Shown here piece after piece: positions 35,218 through 43,816 of a stretch of DNA of 64,000 bases. Position numbers and translations under genes: made by a program. The first letter of the stretch is position 1. Each line of letters starts with the position of its first letter. Origin of the DNA: Candidatus Flexicrinis proximus (GTDB lineage: Bacteria > Chloroflexota > Anaerolineae > Aggregatilineales > Phototrophicaceae); contig JADJQF010000004.1 in the NCBI GenBank assembly GCA_016712885.1, forward strand, positions 62,001 to 126,000, written 5' to 3'. A model generated the notes under the pieces. That model did not search any database. It had not been told where the DNA came from and saw nothing but the letters and a program-made list of their open reading frames with translations.

Positions 35218-36765
35218 TTATTCTGTCACGCTGACGCCGCGGAAGTCGGTCAGACCGGGGAACGGGTTCATGTCCAGCCCCTGCACGCGGTCGCTGACCG
35301 CGCCGATGACCGGCGCGAAGAACGGGATGATGACCGGGCCGCGGTCGGCGAAGATCTGCGCGATCTGCTGGTACAGCTCGGCACGGGCGTCGGGGTCGGT
35401 CGTGACGCCGGCCGCGGCAACCAGCGCGTCCAGGTCAGGATCGCTGAAATTGCTCTCGTTGTAGGGCGCGCCGGTCACGTAGGCTTCCAGCAGCAGCGCC
35501 TGCGGGATCGGGCGCGAACCCCATCCGGTCAGACCGAGTTCCGCGTCCAGCCACTCGTTGTCGCCGTAGTACACGTTCTCCGGCCGCACCAGAATCTCGA
35601 CGTCGATGCAGGCGTCCTGCCACTGCTGCTGCATGATGGTCGCCAGATCGGGGTAGCCGAGCGCGTCGACCACGTAGAAGTCGAAACTGATACGCTCCTC
35701 GCCGGTCGCCTCAAGGATCAGCGCGCAGGCCTGCGCGGGATCATAGGCGGATGGGATCGGCGCGTAATAATCGCCGTACAGCGGGCCAATCGGGTCGTTA
35801 TTGCCGACGGCGGCCAGCCCGTCCTGCGTCAGCTCGTTCAGTTCTTCACGGTTGATGCCCAGTTTCAGTGCCTGACGAATGCGTACATCCGCGCCCCGGA
35901 AACCCTCCGCTGTGCGGATGCGGATCACCGGATGCTGATTGGTCGCCTTGTTCAGGATCGTAAGTCCCGCTGTGGCTTCCAGCGTCGGTAGTTGGTCTAC
36001 CGGTACCTTGAAGATGAAGTCCACCGCGCCACTGCGCAGCGCGTCGATCTGGGCCAGCGGATCGTCAATGAAGACCATCGTCACGGTATCCAGCGCCACG
36101 GCGTCCGGCTTGAAGTAGTTCGGGTTGCGGGTGAATACGGCGCGCTGTCCGACGCTGTACTCAGTCAGCGTGAACGGGCCGGTGCCGTTGAAATTGACGT
36201 ACGGCGCATCGCCCTCGACCAGCGTATTCACATCAGCTGTGTCTTCGCTCAGGATGAAGGCTAGTCGTCCGGCGAGACCATAGATGAAGTCGGCATTCGG
36301 CGCTTCGAGCGTGAAGATCACGGTGCTTTCGCCTTCAGCGGCGACGGTGAACGCGCCCCCCGCCAGCAAACCCAGCGCCGGCGATTCGAGGGTCTTCAGC
36401 CGTTCGAAGGTGTAGACCACGTCCGACGCGCTGAACGCCGCGCCGTCATGGAATGTCACGCCTTCGACCAGCGTCAGCGTGTAAACGAGTCCGTCGGTAG
36501 ACACGGTATAGGTGTCGGCCAGGTTGGGCGCGATCGCGTTGTCCGGCGTCACATCAAACAGGTAATCGTAAATCATGCGTTCAAAGAGGATTTCCGGGTC
36601 ATTGGAGCCGAGCGCCGGTTCGAGGTTTGCCGGAGCGTTGGTGCCGACGGTGAGGTTGCCGGACTGTGCGTTGGCGGGCAGCGCGACAAGCGCGATCAAC
36701 AGGGCGGCGAGGGTCAGCGACAGCGTCACCAATCGCCGCGTTGCGCGGGGAGCGTTCACGTACAT
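35218..36765 (-). CDS. ABC transporter substrate-binding protein, family 5 (peptide/nickel)
   Basis: This is a 515-residue secreted solute-binding protein of family 5. The signal peptide is residues 1-34, ending LPANAQ. The family features are an early LEPALGSNDPE segment, YTLTLVEGVTFHDGAAFSA and GTGPFTLTEYSVGQRAVF. No lipobox cysteine is visible at the cleavage site, so it may be tethered by another route or released. It captures peptides and delivers them to the permeases encoded downstream. It is the first gene of the operon and follows a 220-base leader region that lacks a clear promoter by eye. The CTGGAGG ribosome site is strong. Confidence 0.92.
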   Translation of the reverse strand: MYVNAPRATRRLVTLSLTLAALLIALVALPANAQSGNLTVGTNAPANLEPALGSNDPEILFERMIYDYLFDVTPDNAIAPNLADTYTVSTDGLVYTLTLVEGVTFHDGAAFSASDVVYTFERLKTLESPALGLLAGGAFTVAAEGESTVIFTLEAPNADFIYGLAGRLAFILSEDTADVNTLVEGDAPYVNFNGTGPFTLTEYSVGQRAVFTRNPNYFKPDAVALDTVTMVFIDDPLAQIDALRSGAVDFIFKVPVDQLPTLEATAGLTILNKATNQHPVIRIRTAEGFRGADVRIRQALKLGINREELNELTQDGLAAVGNNDPIGPLYGDYYAPIPSAYDPAQACALILEATGEERISFDFYVVDALGYPDLATIMQQQWQDACIDVEILVRPENVYYGDNEWLDAELGLTGWGSRPIPQALLLEAYVTGAPYNESNFSDPDLDALVAAAGVTTDPDARAELYQQIAQIFADRGPVIIPFFAPVIGAVSDRVQGLDMNPFPGLTDFRGVSVTE

Positions 36766-36984
36766 GAGACCTCCAGAGGTATAGGATTTGAAACGAGTCC
36801 AAGTGTGGCCGAAGCCTATCGGTCAGACAATCCAGTATCCACCTATCTTACGGAATCTCACAATTTCCTGACGGGCGGCTTCCGCCTGAGTGTCCAAATT
36901 TCTAACACGCTGTTCTGCTAGAATTGTTGGAAGGGAGGCTGGCGGTGTGGGACAGCACATCCCAGATCGCTCTAGAGGCTATTG

Positions 36985-37158
36985 TGCACTTTAGTTTGTG
37001 GAGGCGCTGCTTCCACACCTGTGCGAGGGACGTGCGCCCCTCGACCCCTCATCTGCGATTTGAACTGGCCCGCCAGTTCAAATCGCTATGGGAGGTGCAG
37101 GAGAGCAATCTCCTGCCGGGGTTTGGGGTGGAACCCCATCGAAAGTGCATAACACGCG
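36985..37158 (-). repeat. Dispersed multi-hairpin element, copy 8 (best preserved)
   Basis: The copy has inverted ends TGCACTTT (36985-36992) and AAAGTGCA (37142-37149). The variable stem is perfect: GCGATTTGAACTGGC (37055-37069) with GCCAGTTCAAATCGC (37072-37086). The CAGGAGA/TCTCCTG and GGGGTT/AACCCC hairpins are both intact. The end directly abuts the stop codon at 37159. The remaining gap 36766-36984 shows no gene and no confident promoter. Confidence 0.88.
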
Positions 37159-37671
37159 TTAGCGCGCTTTGCGCCGCAGGGTGGTCAGCCAGCGCTGCGC
37201 GTCGTTCTTGCGCTTGTCCCCGAGCGCATCGAACTGGTCGTGCGCGCGCTCCATCCAGGGGACGGCATCGGCGGGATGCCCGGCTTTGTCGTGCGCCAGG
37301 GCAATCGCGTACTGCGTCTCCGGCCGCTGCGGATCGAGCTTGAAGGCGGCTTCGAGGTGCTTGAGTGCCTGCTCGGCCTGGTCATCGCGCAGCGCCACCA
37401 GCCCCAGGCCGTAATGCGCCAGCATCTCGTGTTTATAGGCTTTCAGCGCGCGCTCGAAATCGGCTTTGGCGAGGTCATCGGTGCCTTCCTCGTAATACAT
37501 CAGCCCGCGCGCCGCCCAGTATTCGGCGTTGGTCGGCAGCAGCCGGATCGCCTCGTTCAGCTTGGCGATCGCCCCCTTGCGGTCGCGCTTCTGGATCGCC
37601 GTCAGCGCTTCTTTATACAGTTGGTCGGCCTCGTAGCGCTGCACGCCGAGCCGCTGGGTGATTGAGGGCAT
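37159..37671 (-). CDS. TPR repeat protein
   Basis: This is a 170-residue soluble protein with about three tetratricopeptide repeats. The helical units are AIAKLNEAIRLLPTNAEYWA, DFERALKAYKHEMLAHYGLG and ALKHLEAAFKLDPQRPETQ. TPRs mediate protein-protein contacts; no catalytic motif or signal peptide is visible. It is followed by repeat copy 8, which starts at its stop codon. The HicB-like gene lies nine bases upstream on the same strand. The partner proteins are unknown. No further function can be assigned. Confidence 0.85.
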   Translation of the reverse strand: MPSITQRLGVQRYEADQLYKEALTAIQKRDRKGAIAKLNEAIRLLPTNAEYWAARGLMYYEEGTDDLAKADFERALKAYKHEMLAHYGLGLVALRDDQAEQALKHLEAAFKLDPQRPETQYAIALAHDKAGHPADAVPWMERAHDQFDALGDKRKNDAQRWLTTLRRKAR

Positions 37672-37680
37672 GAATCTACC

Positions 37681-37857
37681 TCAGGAGACAAATTCTTGAT
37701 GTGCGACGAGCGACTCGATATACAGCGCGATTGCGTCCTTGATGTTGGCGAGGGCCTCCTCGCGGGTCTCGCCCTGACTAATGCACCCCGGCAGACTCGG
37801 ACATTCGATGACCCAGTAACCATCCTCGCCGGGATACAAAATGACGTGACGTTCCAT
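37681..37857 (-). CDS. HicB-family antitoxin-like protein, solitary
   Basis: This is a 58-residue protein with the HicB-family core: ILYPGEDGYWVIECPSLPGC followed by SQGETREEALANIKDAIALYIE. In complete systems HicB blocks the HicA ribonuclease. No HicA-like gene is next to it; the adjacent genes encode a TPR protein and a secreted propeller. It also lacks a C-terminal DNA-binding domain. It is thus a solitary HicB, which could be a relic or act with a toxin elsewhere. The ATG at 37857 is chosen because homology begins there. An ATG 30 bases upstream is possible. Confidence 0.85.
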   Translation of the reverse strand: MERHVILYPGEDGYWVIECPSLPGCISQGETREEALANIKDAIALYIESLVAHQEFVS

Positions 37858-37951
37858 GCGCGCCGTCCCTTCATTCAACAGCATCAGTATACCAACGATT
37901 CTCAGGGCTCCGCCCGAATCCCAGCAGGGATGTTCCCTTGCATCCCTTGAT

Positions 37952-40102
37952 TTACGGCTTCCAGACGCGCAGCACGCCGTCCTGCACGTGCGCCAGCGTC
38001 GAGCCGTCGCCCGACCAGACCAGTGTGCCGGGAGATTCCACCGGAAGGGGCGGCGACCACAGGAGACGCAGGCCGTCCGAGTCCTGCAGCCACACCGAGC
38101 CGTTGCGCTGCAGAATGGCGAGGGTCGAGTCGTCGGGCGTCCAGATGAGATCAGCGACATTGGAGAGGAATTGCAGCGGCGCGCCGCTCGCGCTTTCCCA
38201 AATCATTCCGCCGCCGTTCCCATTGACTGCCGCCACTTTCTCGGTCGAGGGGCTTATCCAGTAATGATTGAACTGGTCGCTCGCGCCCTGCATTTCGATG
38301 CGCATGTTGCGGCCATCTAAGGCGTTGGGATTAACGAATAGGCCGGGCAGCACCTGCTCGCCAACCTGTTTGTAGCCTTGCTGAGTCGCTACGACTCTGT
38401 TATCGGGTGCAATTCCCCAAACCCTGTCCCACGCCGCGCCGGTATCGTCTGTAAGCACGTCAACGAGGAGTAGTGGCCCGTGGCAACACGTATAGTACAT
38501 TGCAACGAGGCTACCGGACGGCATCCAACGGACCTCGAATGCGGAAAGAGGAGCATCGCCATTGCCTGGGGGCGGGATGACGAGTTCTTCATCATCGTGT
38601 CCATAGAGTTTCACCGTGTCCACAAGCGCAATAGCGAGCAATGACCCGTCTTCGTTCCAATCGATGCCGCGCGCGCCGTCGTGTAATCCGCCGTCACTTT
38701 GCGTGCCTGGAACTGCTGTTTGTGTGTTTCCGCCAATGTCCCACAGTGTGACTTCGCCATTCTCTCTAAATCTTAGCTGGTCATGTATAGCAACAATGTC
38801 GCCATTCGGCTGCCACATTACTTGCGCGACGAATTTACCTGATCGCAACCATTCGCTCGCTATCTCTCCAGATGCGATCTCGACGGTTCTTATGCTTCCG
38901 CCTCCGTCTACGACAGCGAGACGCATTGCGTTAGAGTCGAAGGCGACCACTGTCGCATTAAACAGATTATCGGCGCGGGCAACGATGTCCCCACTGTCAC
39001 CATCAATGACCACCATGCGCCCGCCGTTATCGTAGGCGAAAATGCGTATGCCGTTTGGACTCCACAATAGGTCGACGGGCAGAATTCCCGCATCGTTCCG
39101 CTGCCAGATTACTTCACCCGTTTCGCGATCAAGGACAATGATGCCTTTCATCTGACCCACCGGCTCTATGAGAATGTTGGCAGCGAGCCGTACACTGTCA
39201 GGTCGCCACGATGGATTGTCGGGATAACCTTCCTTAGCCGCAAAGTCGAATATTGGAATTTGAGCTTCGAGATCAATGACACGCAGGATGTTATTAAATC
39301 CCCGATCAAATGCTGCGTAACGCCCGCTCGACGTGTACGAGCAACTGTTAGCGCATAGAGGATTGCGAGAGATGTCGAGTGACCGGCCATCTGGAATCGA
39401 CCATTTGCGTTGTTCACTTCCATCGCCAATCGTGGTGTAAGTCAATTCGGAGTCGCCGCGCCAAAGAAGATGCGTTCCATCGCCATCAGGACTGAGGTCC
39501 AAGAGGTTGTCAGCGTTTTCAAGCTGAATGGGATCGCCATTCGAGCTAAAAACAGCTGCACGTCTGAGTATGGAGTCGTAGACAGCAACATACATACCCC
39601 GCGCGCTCCATGCCCAATGCGATACCGTTCCTGGCATTAGAAGGACCGGCTGGTTCGTCTGGTTATACATCATTACATATGGCACGCCGCCCCGATTGGA
39701 TTCGCCGTGGAACACGAAGCGATGACTGTTCGCGCTCCACAGCGGTACAGTATTCATGCGTGCTTTCGCAGACAATAGTGAGACTTGATTACCCGTTGCG
39801 ACGTCCCACACGGCGACATAGCCATCGGGCGACGTGCCTGCGAGGTGCGCGCCGTCGGGGCTGAGGGCGGCGTAGGTGATGTGCGGATAGGCGGCGATTT
39901 CCTGTAAATGTGCGTCAAGCTGCCATGTGCCGGCGGTAGTGGAGATCCAAACGCTTTCGCCGTCCGGCGACCAGGCCGCGCTGACGATTTCTCCTCGGCC
40001 GAGGGTCAGTACGGGTTCTGGGATGGCGGATTGAGCACGCGCGCCGGCGGACAGCAGGAACAGCATCAGCAGAAGTGTGAGGCCACGCATCGCCCTCTCC
40101 AT
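37952..40102 (-). CDS. Large secreted WD40-like beta-propeller protein
   Basis: This is a 716-residue exported protein. The signal peptide is residues 1-23, ending AGARAQ. Propeller blades recur throughout, for example AAWSPDGESVWIST, AALSPDGAHLAGTSPDG, LLWSPNGIRIFAYDN and LVWSGDGSTLAHVQDG. It is long enough for two propellers. No enzyme motif is seen, so it may be a surface scaffold or sensor. Base composition is mosaic: both ends are GC-rich like the surroundings, but about 38400-39700 is much poorer in GC. This suggests recombination or transfer of the central blades. It is divergent from the acyl-CoA dehydrogenase gene with 72 bases between. Confidence 0.82.
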   Translation of the reverse strand: MERAMRGLTLLLMLFLLSAGARAQSAIPEPVLTLGRGEIVSAAWSPDGESVWISTTAGTWQLDAHLQEIAAYPHITYAALSPDGAHLAGTSPDGYVAVWDVATGNQVSLLSAKARMNTVPLWSANSHRFVFHGESNRGGVPYVMMYNQTNQPVLLMPGTVSHWAWSARGMYVAVYDSILRRAAVFSSNGDPIQLENADNLLDLSPDGDGTHLLWRGDSELTYTTIGDGSEQRKWSIPDGRSLDISRNPLCANSCSYTSSGRYAAFDRGFNNILRVIDLEAQIPIFDFAAKEGYPDNPSWRPDSVRLAANILIEPVGQMKGIIVLDRETGEVIWQRNDAGILPVDLLWSPNGIRIFAYDNGGRMVVIDGDSGDIVARADNLFNATVVAFDSNAMRLAVVDGGGSIRTVEIASGEIASEWLRSGKFVAQVMWQPNGDIVAIHDQLRFRENGEVTLWDIGGNTQTAVPGTQSDGGLHDGARGIDWNEDGSLLAIALVDTVKLYGHDDEELVIPPPGNGDAPLSAFEVRWMPSGSLVAMYYTCCHGPLLLVDVLTDDTGAAWDRVWGIAPDNRVVATQQGYKQVGEQVLPGLFVNPNALDGRNMRIEMQGASDQFNHYWISPSTEKVAAVNGNGGGMIWESASGAPLQFLSNVADLIWTPDDSTLAILQRNGSVWLQDSDGLRLLWSPPLPVESPGTLVWSGDGSTLAHVQDGVLRVWKP

Positions 40103-40174
40103 GAGTCTTTGGAGCGAGTATACTCAGGCCTCAATATCCTTTTAGATTTGACAGACCGAACGGAGAGTATTCGT

Positions 40175-41335
40175 ATGGATTTTGAACTGAACGAAGAGCA
40201 GCGCATGTTTCAGCGCGTCGTGCGCGATTTCTGCGAAAACGAACTCAAGCCGCACGCCCATGACATCGACGAGAACGGTCAGCTCCACTGGCCGGCAATT
40301 CGCAAGATGCGCGACCTCGGTCTGCTTTCGCTGCAGGTGCCGGAGGATTACGGCGGCGCGGCGCTCGACTCGGTCTGTGCCTCGATCGCCGTCGAGGAAC
40401 TTGGCCGCGTCTGCGGCAGCACGGCGCTCTCGATCAGCGCGCATAACGGCCTCGGCCTCGGGCCGATCGTCCGCTGGGGGACGCCGGAGCAGAAAGACCG
40501 CTTCATCCCGCTGCTGACCGACGGCGAACACCTTGGCGCGCTGGCGCTGACCGAACCGCAGGCCGGCTCGGATTTGCTCAACGGCGCGCAGGCCTACGCC
40601 GAGCGCGACGGCGACGAATGGGTGGTCAACGGGCATAAGGCCTGGATCACCAACCCGAAGTATGCGCCGGTGATCACCGTACTGCTGCGCACCGATCGCG
40701 CCGCGGGTTCGAGTGGGTTCAGCATGATGCTGGTCGAGACCGACCGCGACGGCCTGACGATCCATCCGCCGGAGAAGAAGATGGGGCTGAAAGGCTCGCC
40801 GACGCAGATGCTGACCTTCGATAACGTGCGGGTGCCGGCGTCCAACGTGCTCGGGCCGGAAGGCATGGGCTTCAAACAGACCATGCAGACGCTGGACGCC
40901 GGGCGCGTGAGCATCGGCGCGCTGTCGGTGGGGCTGGCGCAGGGCGCCTTCGAGGAGATGGTGCGCTACGCCAAAGACCGCAAGGCGTTCGGGGAGCCGA
41001 TCGCCAATAAGCAGGCGATCCAGTGGATGATTGCCGACGCCGCCGTCGAGATCGAGGCCGCCCGCACGCTGGTCCACAAAGCGGCGGTCGCCAAGGATAA
41101 GGGCGGCGACTTCACCAAGATTGCCGCGATTGCCAAGCTCAAGGCCTCCGAAGTGGCCGAGAAGGTCTGCCATGACGCGATCCAGATTCACGGCAGCTAC
41201 GGCTACAGCCGCGAGTATCCTGTCGAGCGCATGTACCGCGACCAGCGCTTGATGACGATTGGCGAGGGGACAAGCGAAATCCAGCGCCTTGTCATCGCCC
41301 GCCGGGTATTGCAGGAGTTCGACGAACCGCGCTAG
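40175..41335 (+). CDS. Acyl-CoA dehydrogenase (short-chain type)
   Basis: This is a 386-residue FAD-dependent dehydrogenase that makes the first double bond in fatty acyl-CoA beta-oxidation. Motifs include the N-terminal FELNEEQRMFQ, the FAD/substrate segment ALTEPQAGSD and WITNPKYAPV, and the C-terminal catalytic base E364 in I-G-E-G-T-S-E-I-Q. Length and sequence resemble butyryl-CoA dehydrogenases. The ATG at 40175 follows CGGAGAG, while the long upstream open frame is antisense to another gene. No electron-transfer flavoprotein gene is nearby. Chain-length specificity is not certain. Confidence 0.93.
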   Translation: MDFELNEEQRMFQRVVRDFCENELKPHAHDIDENGQLHWPAIRKMRDLGLLSLQVPEDYGGAALDSVCASIAVEELGRVCGSTALSISAHNGLGLGPIVRWGTPEQKDRFIPLLTDGEHLGALALTEPQAGSDLLNGAQAYAERDGDEWVVNGHKAWITNPKYAPVITVLLRTDRAAGSSGFSMMLVETDRDGLTIHPPEKKMGLKGSPTQMLTFDNVRVPASNVLGPEGMGFKQTMQTLDAGRVSIGALSVGLAQGAFEEMVRYAKDRKAFGEPIANKQAIQWMIADAAVEIEAARTLVHKAAVAKDKGGDFTKIAAIAKLKASEVAEKVCHDAIQIHGSYGYSREYPVERMYRDQRLMTIGEGTSEIQRLVIARRVLQEFDEPR

Positions 41336-41344
41336 CCGGGGGGT

Positions 41345-41731
41345 TCAGCTGCGTTCGCGGGACCGGGCGATCAGTTCGCGGGCGGTTTCGAGCCGGGAGG
41401 TTGCTTCCACCCGGTCGGCCATGTTCGGATCAAAACGTTTTACCGCGCCGACCACGATGCTGGCAAATGCCGAGGTTATGATGACGAACATCCCCAGGTT
41501 CTGCGGGGAGGTCTTGAGCACCTGCCGTGCATTCTGAATCGCCGGCGCGGGATTGGCAGAGCGTCCCCGGCTCAGGTCGGCGATCAGGTCGCAGCGGTAG
41601 GGCTTGGTTTCGATCAGGCGGTTGGCTTGCTGCTGCGCGTCGAAGAATTCCTCCCAGGTGAACCGCCCGACGATCACTGCCCGGACGGTCGTCTCCTCGG
41701 GGTCATCCCACTGGACGCTGACTTCACTCAT
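41345..41731 (-). CDS. Small STAS/SpoIIAA-like protein (tandem copy A)
   Basis: This is a 128-residue soluble protein starting MSEVSVQWDDPEETTVR. It shares the layout of its neighbour at 41788: VQWDDP(E/D)ET, a W-E-E-F-F helix, RCD(L/I)IA, NARQV and F..RFD. They are tandem duplicates. The predicted fold is SpoIIAA/STAS-like, in common with the protein at 8829. Such folds can bind nucleotides or partner proteins, but no function is known for these. It is convergent with the acyl-CoA dehydrogenase gene. Both copies are probably transcribed from one promoter upstream of 42177. Confidence 0.75.
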   Translation of the reverse strand: MSEVSVQWDDPEETTVRAVIVGRFTWEEFFDAQQQANRLIETKPYRCDLIADLSRGRSANPAPAIQNARQVLKTSPQNLGMFVIITSAFASIVVGAVKRFDPNMADRVEATSRLETARELIARSRERS

Positions 41732-41787
41732 CTTGCTTCCTCAATTCGATTGCGGGTTGAACACGTTCAACCCCCGGTTATGCCTCA

Positions 41788-42177
41788 TCACGCGTCGGAC
41801 CTGGTGCGTTCCTTCGCGATCATCTCACGTGCCTGTTCGAGTGTGGCGACACTGACAACCCGGCTGCCGAGGTTGGAGTCGAAGCGCTTAAAGACGTTCG
41901 TCAGCATGCCCAGCAGCGGGTTGATGACGACGACCAGCAGCCCGAAGTTCGGCGGATAGGCCAGCATCACCTGACGCGCATTGTGCAGCGCCGGCCCTGC
42001 CGATTCCATGGTGCCGGGGCGCATATTGGCGATGATGTCACAGCGGTGATCTTTGGCAGCCATCATGACCGAGGCCTGACGGTTCGCCTCGAAGAACTCC
42101 TCCCACGACCATTTGCCGCTGAACTCGTTACGCATGATGGTTTCGTCGGGGTCGTCCCACTGGACTGTAATCGGCAT
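41788..42177 (-). CDS. Small STAS/SpoIIAA-like protein (tandem copy B)
   Basis: This is a 129-residue protein with the same start (MPITVQWDDPDET) and the same core as copy A at 41345. It is separated from that gene by 56 bases. The ATG at 42177 follows AGGAGCCACCC, a good ribosome site; the open frame upstream of it is non-homologous. It is divergent from deoC, and the shared region carries matching -10 elements on both strands. The role is unknown. The pair could be signalling or adaptor proteins of the STAS type. Confidence 0.75.
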   Translation of the reverse strand: MPITVQWDDPDETIMRNEFSGKWSWEEFFEANRQASVMMAAKDHRCDIIANMRPGTMESAGPALHNARQVMLAYPPNFGLLVVVINPLLGMLTNVFKRFDSNLGSRVVSVATLEQAREMIAKERTRSDA

Positions 42178-42263
42178 AATGGGTGGCTCCTCGCACAGGA
42201 AACTCGGGCACATCTGGGCAGAATGGAGTAGGGAAAAACCTCTATAACAGGATAACGTTAATG

Positions 42264-42324
42264 ACCGGATTATACCCGACAACCGCCGGTCACGACGAAA
42301 AGCTGGCGCGTGCTATAATCCGGT
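42264..42324. promoter_or_regulatory. Divergent promoters with matching -10 elements
   Basis: TATAATCCGGT occurs on the plus strand at 42314-42324 and on the minus strand at 42264-42274. This is a perfect 11-bp inverted repeat with 39 bases between. The plus copy is preceded by TG (42311), giving an extended -10 promoter for deoC. The minus copy would serve the STAS-like pair. The -35 elements are poor. Confidence 0.55.
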
Positions 42325-42355
42325 TACGCAGGTTTTTATCGAAAGGCCACCCGCG

Positions 42356-43387
42356 ATGGCACGCACGAAAACTCCAACTGTCAACGGTTCCATTCCGACG
42401 ACCAACGGTATGAAAGCCCATGCCGACCGCGCAGCGGAACACGAGCGTAATCCCGGTATGCCGCTCGATTTCGCGTGGGTGAACAAAGCGCGGGTCAACC
42501 TGAGCGCCGCCGAGCGCCGCGCCAAGTCCATCCCCGCCCGCCGCAGCGTCAAACAGGACGCACAGGCGGCCTGGCTGCTCAAGGCGATCACCTGCATCGA
42601 TCTGACGGCGCTCAGCGGGGACGACACGCCATCCAACGTCGCGCGGATGTGCGCCAAGGCGCGCAATCCGGTAAGGCAGGATATCCTCGAAGGTCTGGGC
42701 ATGGCCGACGCCGGAATCACCGTTGGCGCGGTGTGTGTTTACCATCAGCGCGTGGCCGACGCGGTGGCGTATCTGAATGGCAGCGACATCCCTGTCGCGG
42801 CGGTCAGCACCGGCTTCCCGGCAGGCCTCAGTCCCTTCAAGCAGCGGGTTGAGGAGATCCACGCGTCGGTTGAAGCCGGCGCGCGCGAAATCGACATCGT
42901 CATCACGCGGGAACACGTACTGCGCGGCGAATGGCAGAAGCTGTACGACGAAATAAAGACCTTTCGCGCGGCCTGCGGCGACGCGCACATGAAAACCATC
43001 CTCGCAACCGGCGAATTGGCCACCCTGAGCAATGTCATGCGGGCCAGCCTTGTAGCGATGATGGCCGGTGCCGATTTCATCAAGACCAGCACCGGCAAAG
43101 AACCGGTCAACGCCACGCTCGAAGTCAGCCTGATCATGACCCGCGCGATCCGCGCCTATCTGGAGCAGACCGGCATCAAGGTCGGCTATAAGCCGGCCGG
43201 CGGCATCCGCACGGCCAAAGACGCGCTCAACTTCCAGTCGCTGATGCGCGAGGAACTCGGCGTCGACTGGATGCAGCCGGACCTGTTCCGTTTCGGCGCG
43301 TCGGCGCTGCTGACCGACATTGAACGCCAGCTTTCGCATCACCTTACCGGACGCTACGCTGCCAAACATCACATGCCGATGGGGTGA
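42356..43387 (+). CDS. deoC: Deoxyribose-phosphate aldolase
   Basis: This is a 343-residue class I aldolase that splits 2-deoxyribose 5-phosphate into glyceraldehyde 3-phosphate and acetaldehyde. It works in deoxynucleoside catabolism. The Schiff-base lysine is K243 in F-I-K-T-S-T-G. Other motifs are CIDLTALSGDDT and VGYKPAGGIRT. It is longer than the E. coli enzyme (259 residues), more like the long form found in eukaryotes and some bacteria. It is the first gene of an operon: a small orf begins six bases after its stop and an ALDH16-type dehydrogenase overlaps that orf. An extended -10 promoter lies upstream. Confidence 0.95.
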   Translation: MARTKTPTVNGSIPTTNGMKAHADRAAEHERNPGMPLDFAWVNKARVNLSAAERRAKSIPARRSVKQDAQAAWLLKAITCIDLTALSGDDTPSNVARMCAKARNPVRQDILEGLGMADAGITVGAVCVYHQRVADAVAYLNGSDIPVAAVSTGFPAGLSPFKQRVEEIHASVEAGAREIDIVITREHVLRGEWQKLYDEIKTFRAACGDAHMKTILATGELATLSNVMRASLVAMMAGADFIKTSTGKEPVNATLEVSLIMTRAIRAYLEQTGIKVGYKPAGGIRTAKDALNFQSLMREELGVDWMQPDLFRFGASALLTDIERQLSHHLTGRYAAKHHMPMG

Positions 43388-43393
43388 TCAAGC

Positions 43394-43816
43394 ATGCCGC
43401 GCCTCTCACCGGAAGAACTCGCCGACCTGATCGAGCGTGACCGGCTGTTCGGGTCTCCGATAGCCCGTACACTGGAGGCCGCCCAAGCGCAGACGATCGT
43501 CATCCCGCCGCGCGCGAAACGGGCCGAAGATGCGTGGGTGGGAATCGCCGGCATGCTCGACGGCTACCAGATCACGCTGGAGGCCTACGACCGTGAACTG
43601 TGGGACTGGTTCGCCGAAGCGGTGCCTTACCAGCCTGCCGGAGACTATCCCGATGTCGACCACTGGCGGCAGTTCACAGTGATCGAACTGCGCCTGATCC
43701 TGTTCGGTTACTATCGCGTCGACCGGTGGGACAGCCAGCAAACCGATACGACTTATCATATTCCAGCCAACGATATCCTCGACGTGCTGCGCGAGAAATT
43801 GGAGAAACCGAGATGA
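43394..43816 (+). CDS. Unknown 140-residue protein in the deoC operon
   Basis: I do not recognise this gene. The protein is soluble, with no signal peptide, and rich in Asp, Trp and Tyr (DRELWDWFAEAVPYQP, DVDHWRQF). A helical C-terminus (NDILDVLREKLEKPR) closes it. It lies between deoC and an ALDH16-like dehydrogenase and overlaps the latter by four bases (ATGA). Translation is therefore coupled to the dehydrogenase. It may modulate or partner one of those enzymes, but nothing in its sequence shows a catalytic site. Coding is supported by the tight spacing on both sides. Confidence 0.7.
   Translation: MPRLSPEELADLIERDRLFGSPIARTLEAAQAQTIVIPPRAKRAEDAWVGIAGMLDGYQITLEAYDRELWDWFAEAVPYQPAGDYPDVDHWRQFTVIELRLILFGYYRVDRWDSQQTDTTYHIPANDILDVLREKLEKPR

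Noticed and set aside
37159..38160. A complete HicAB toxin-antitoxin pair
   Set aside because: No HicA-like reading frame is next to the HicB gene on either strand.
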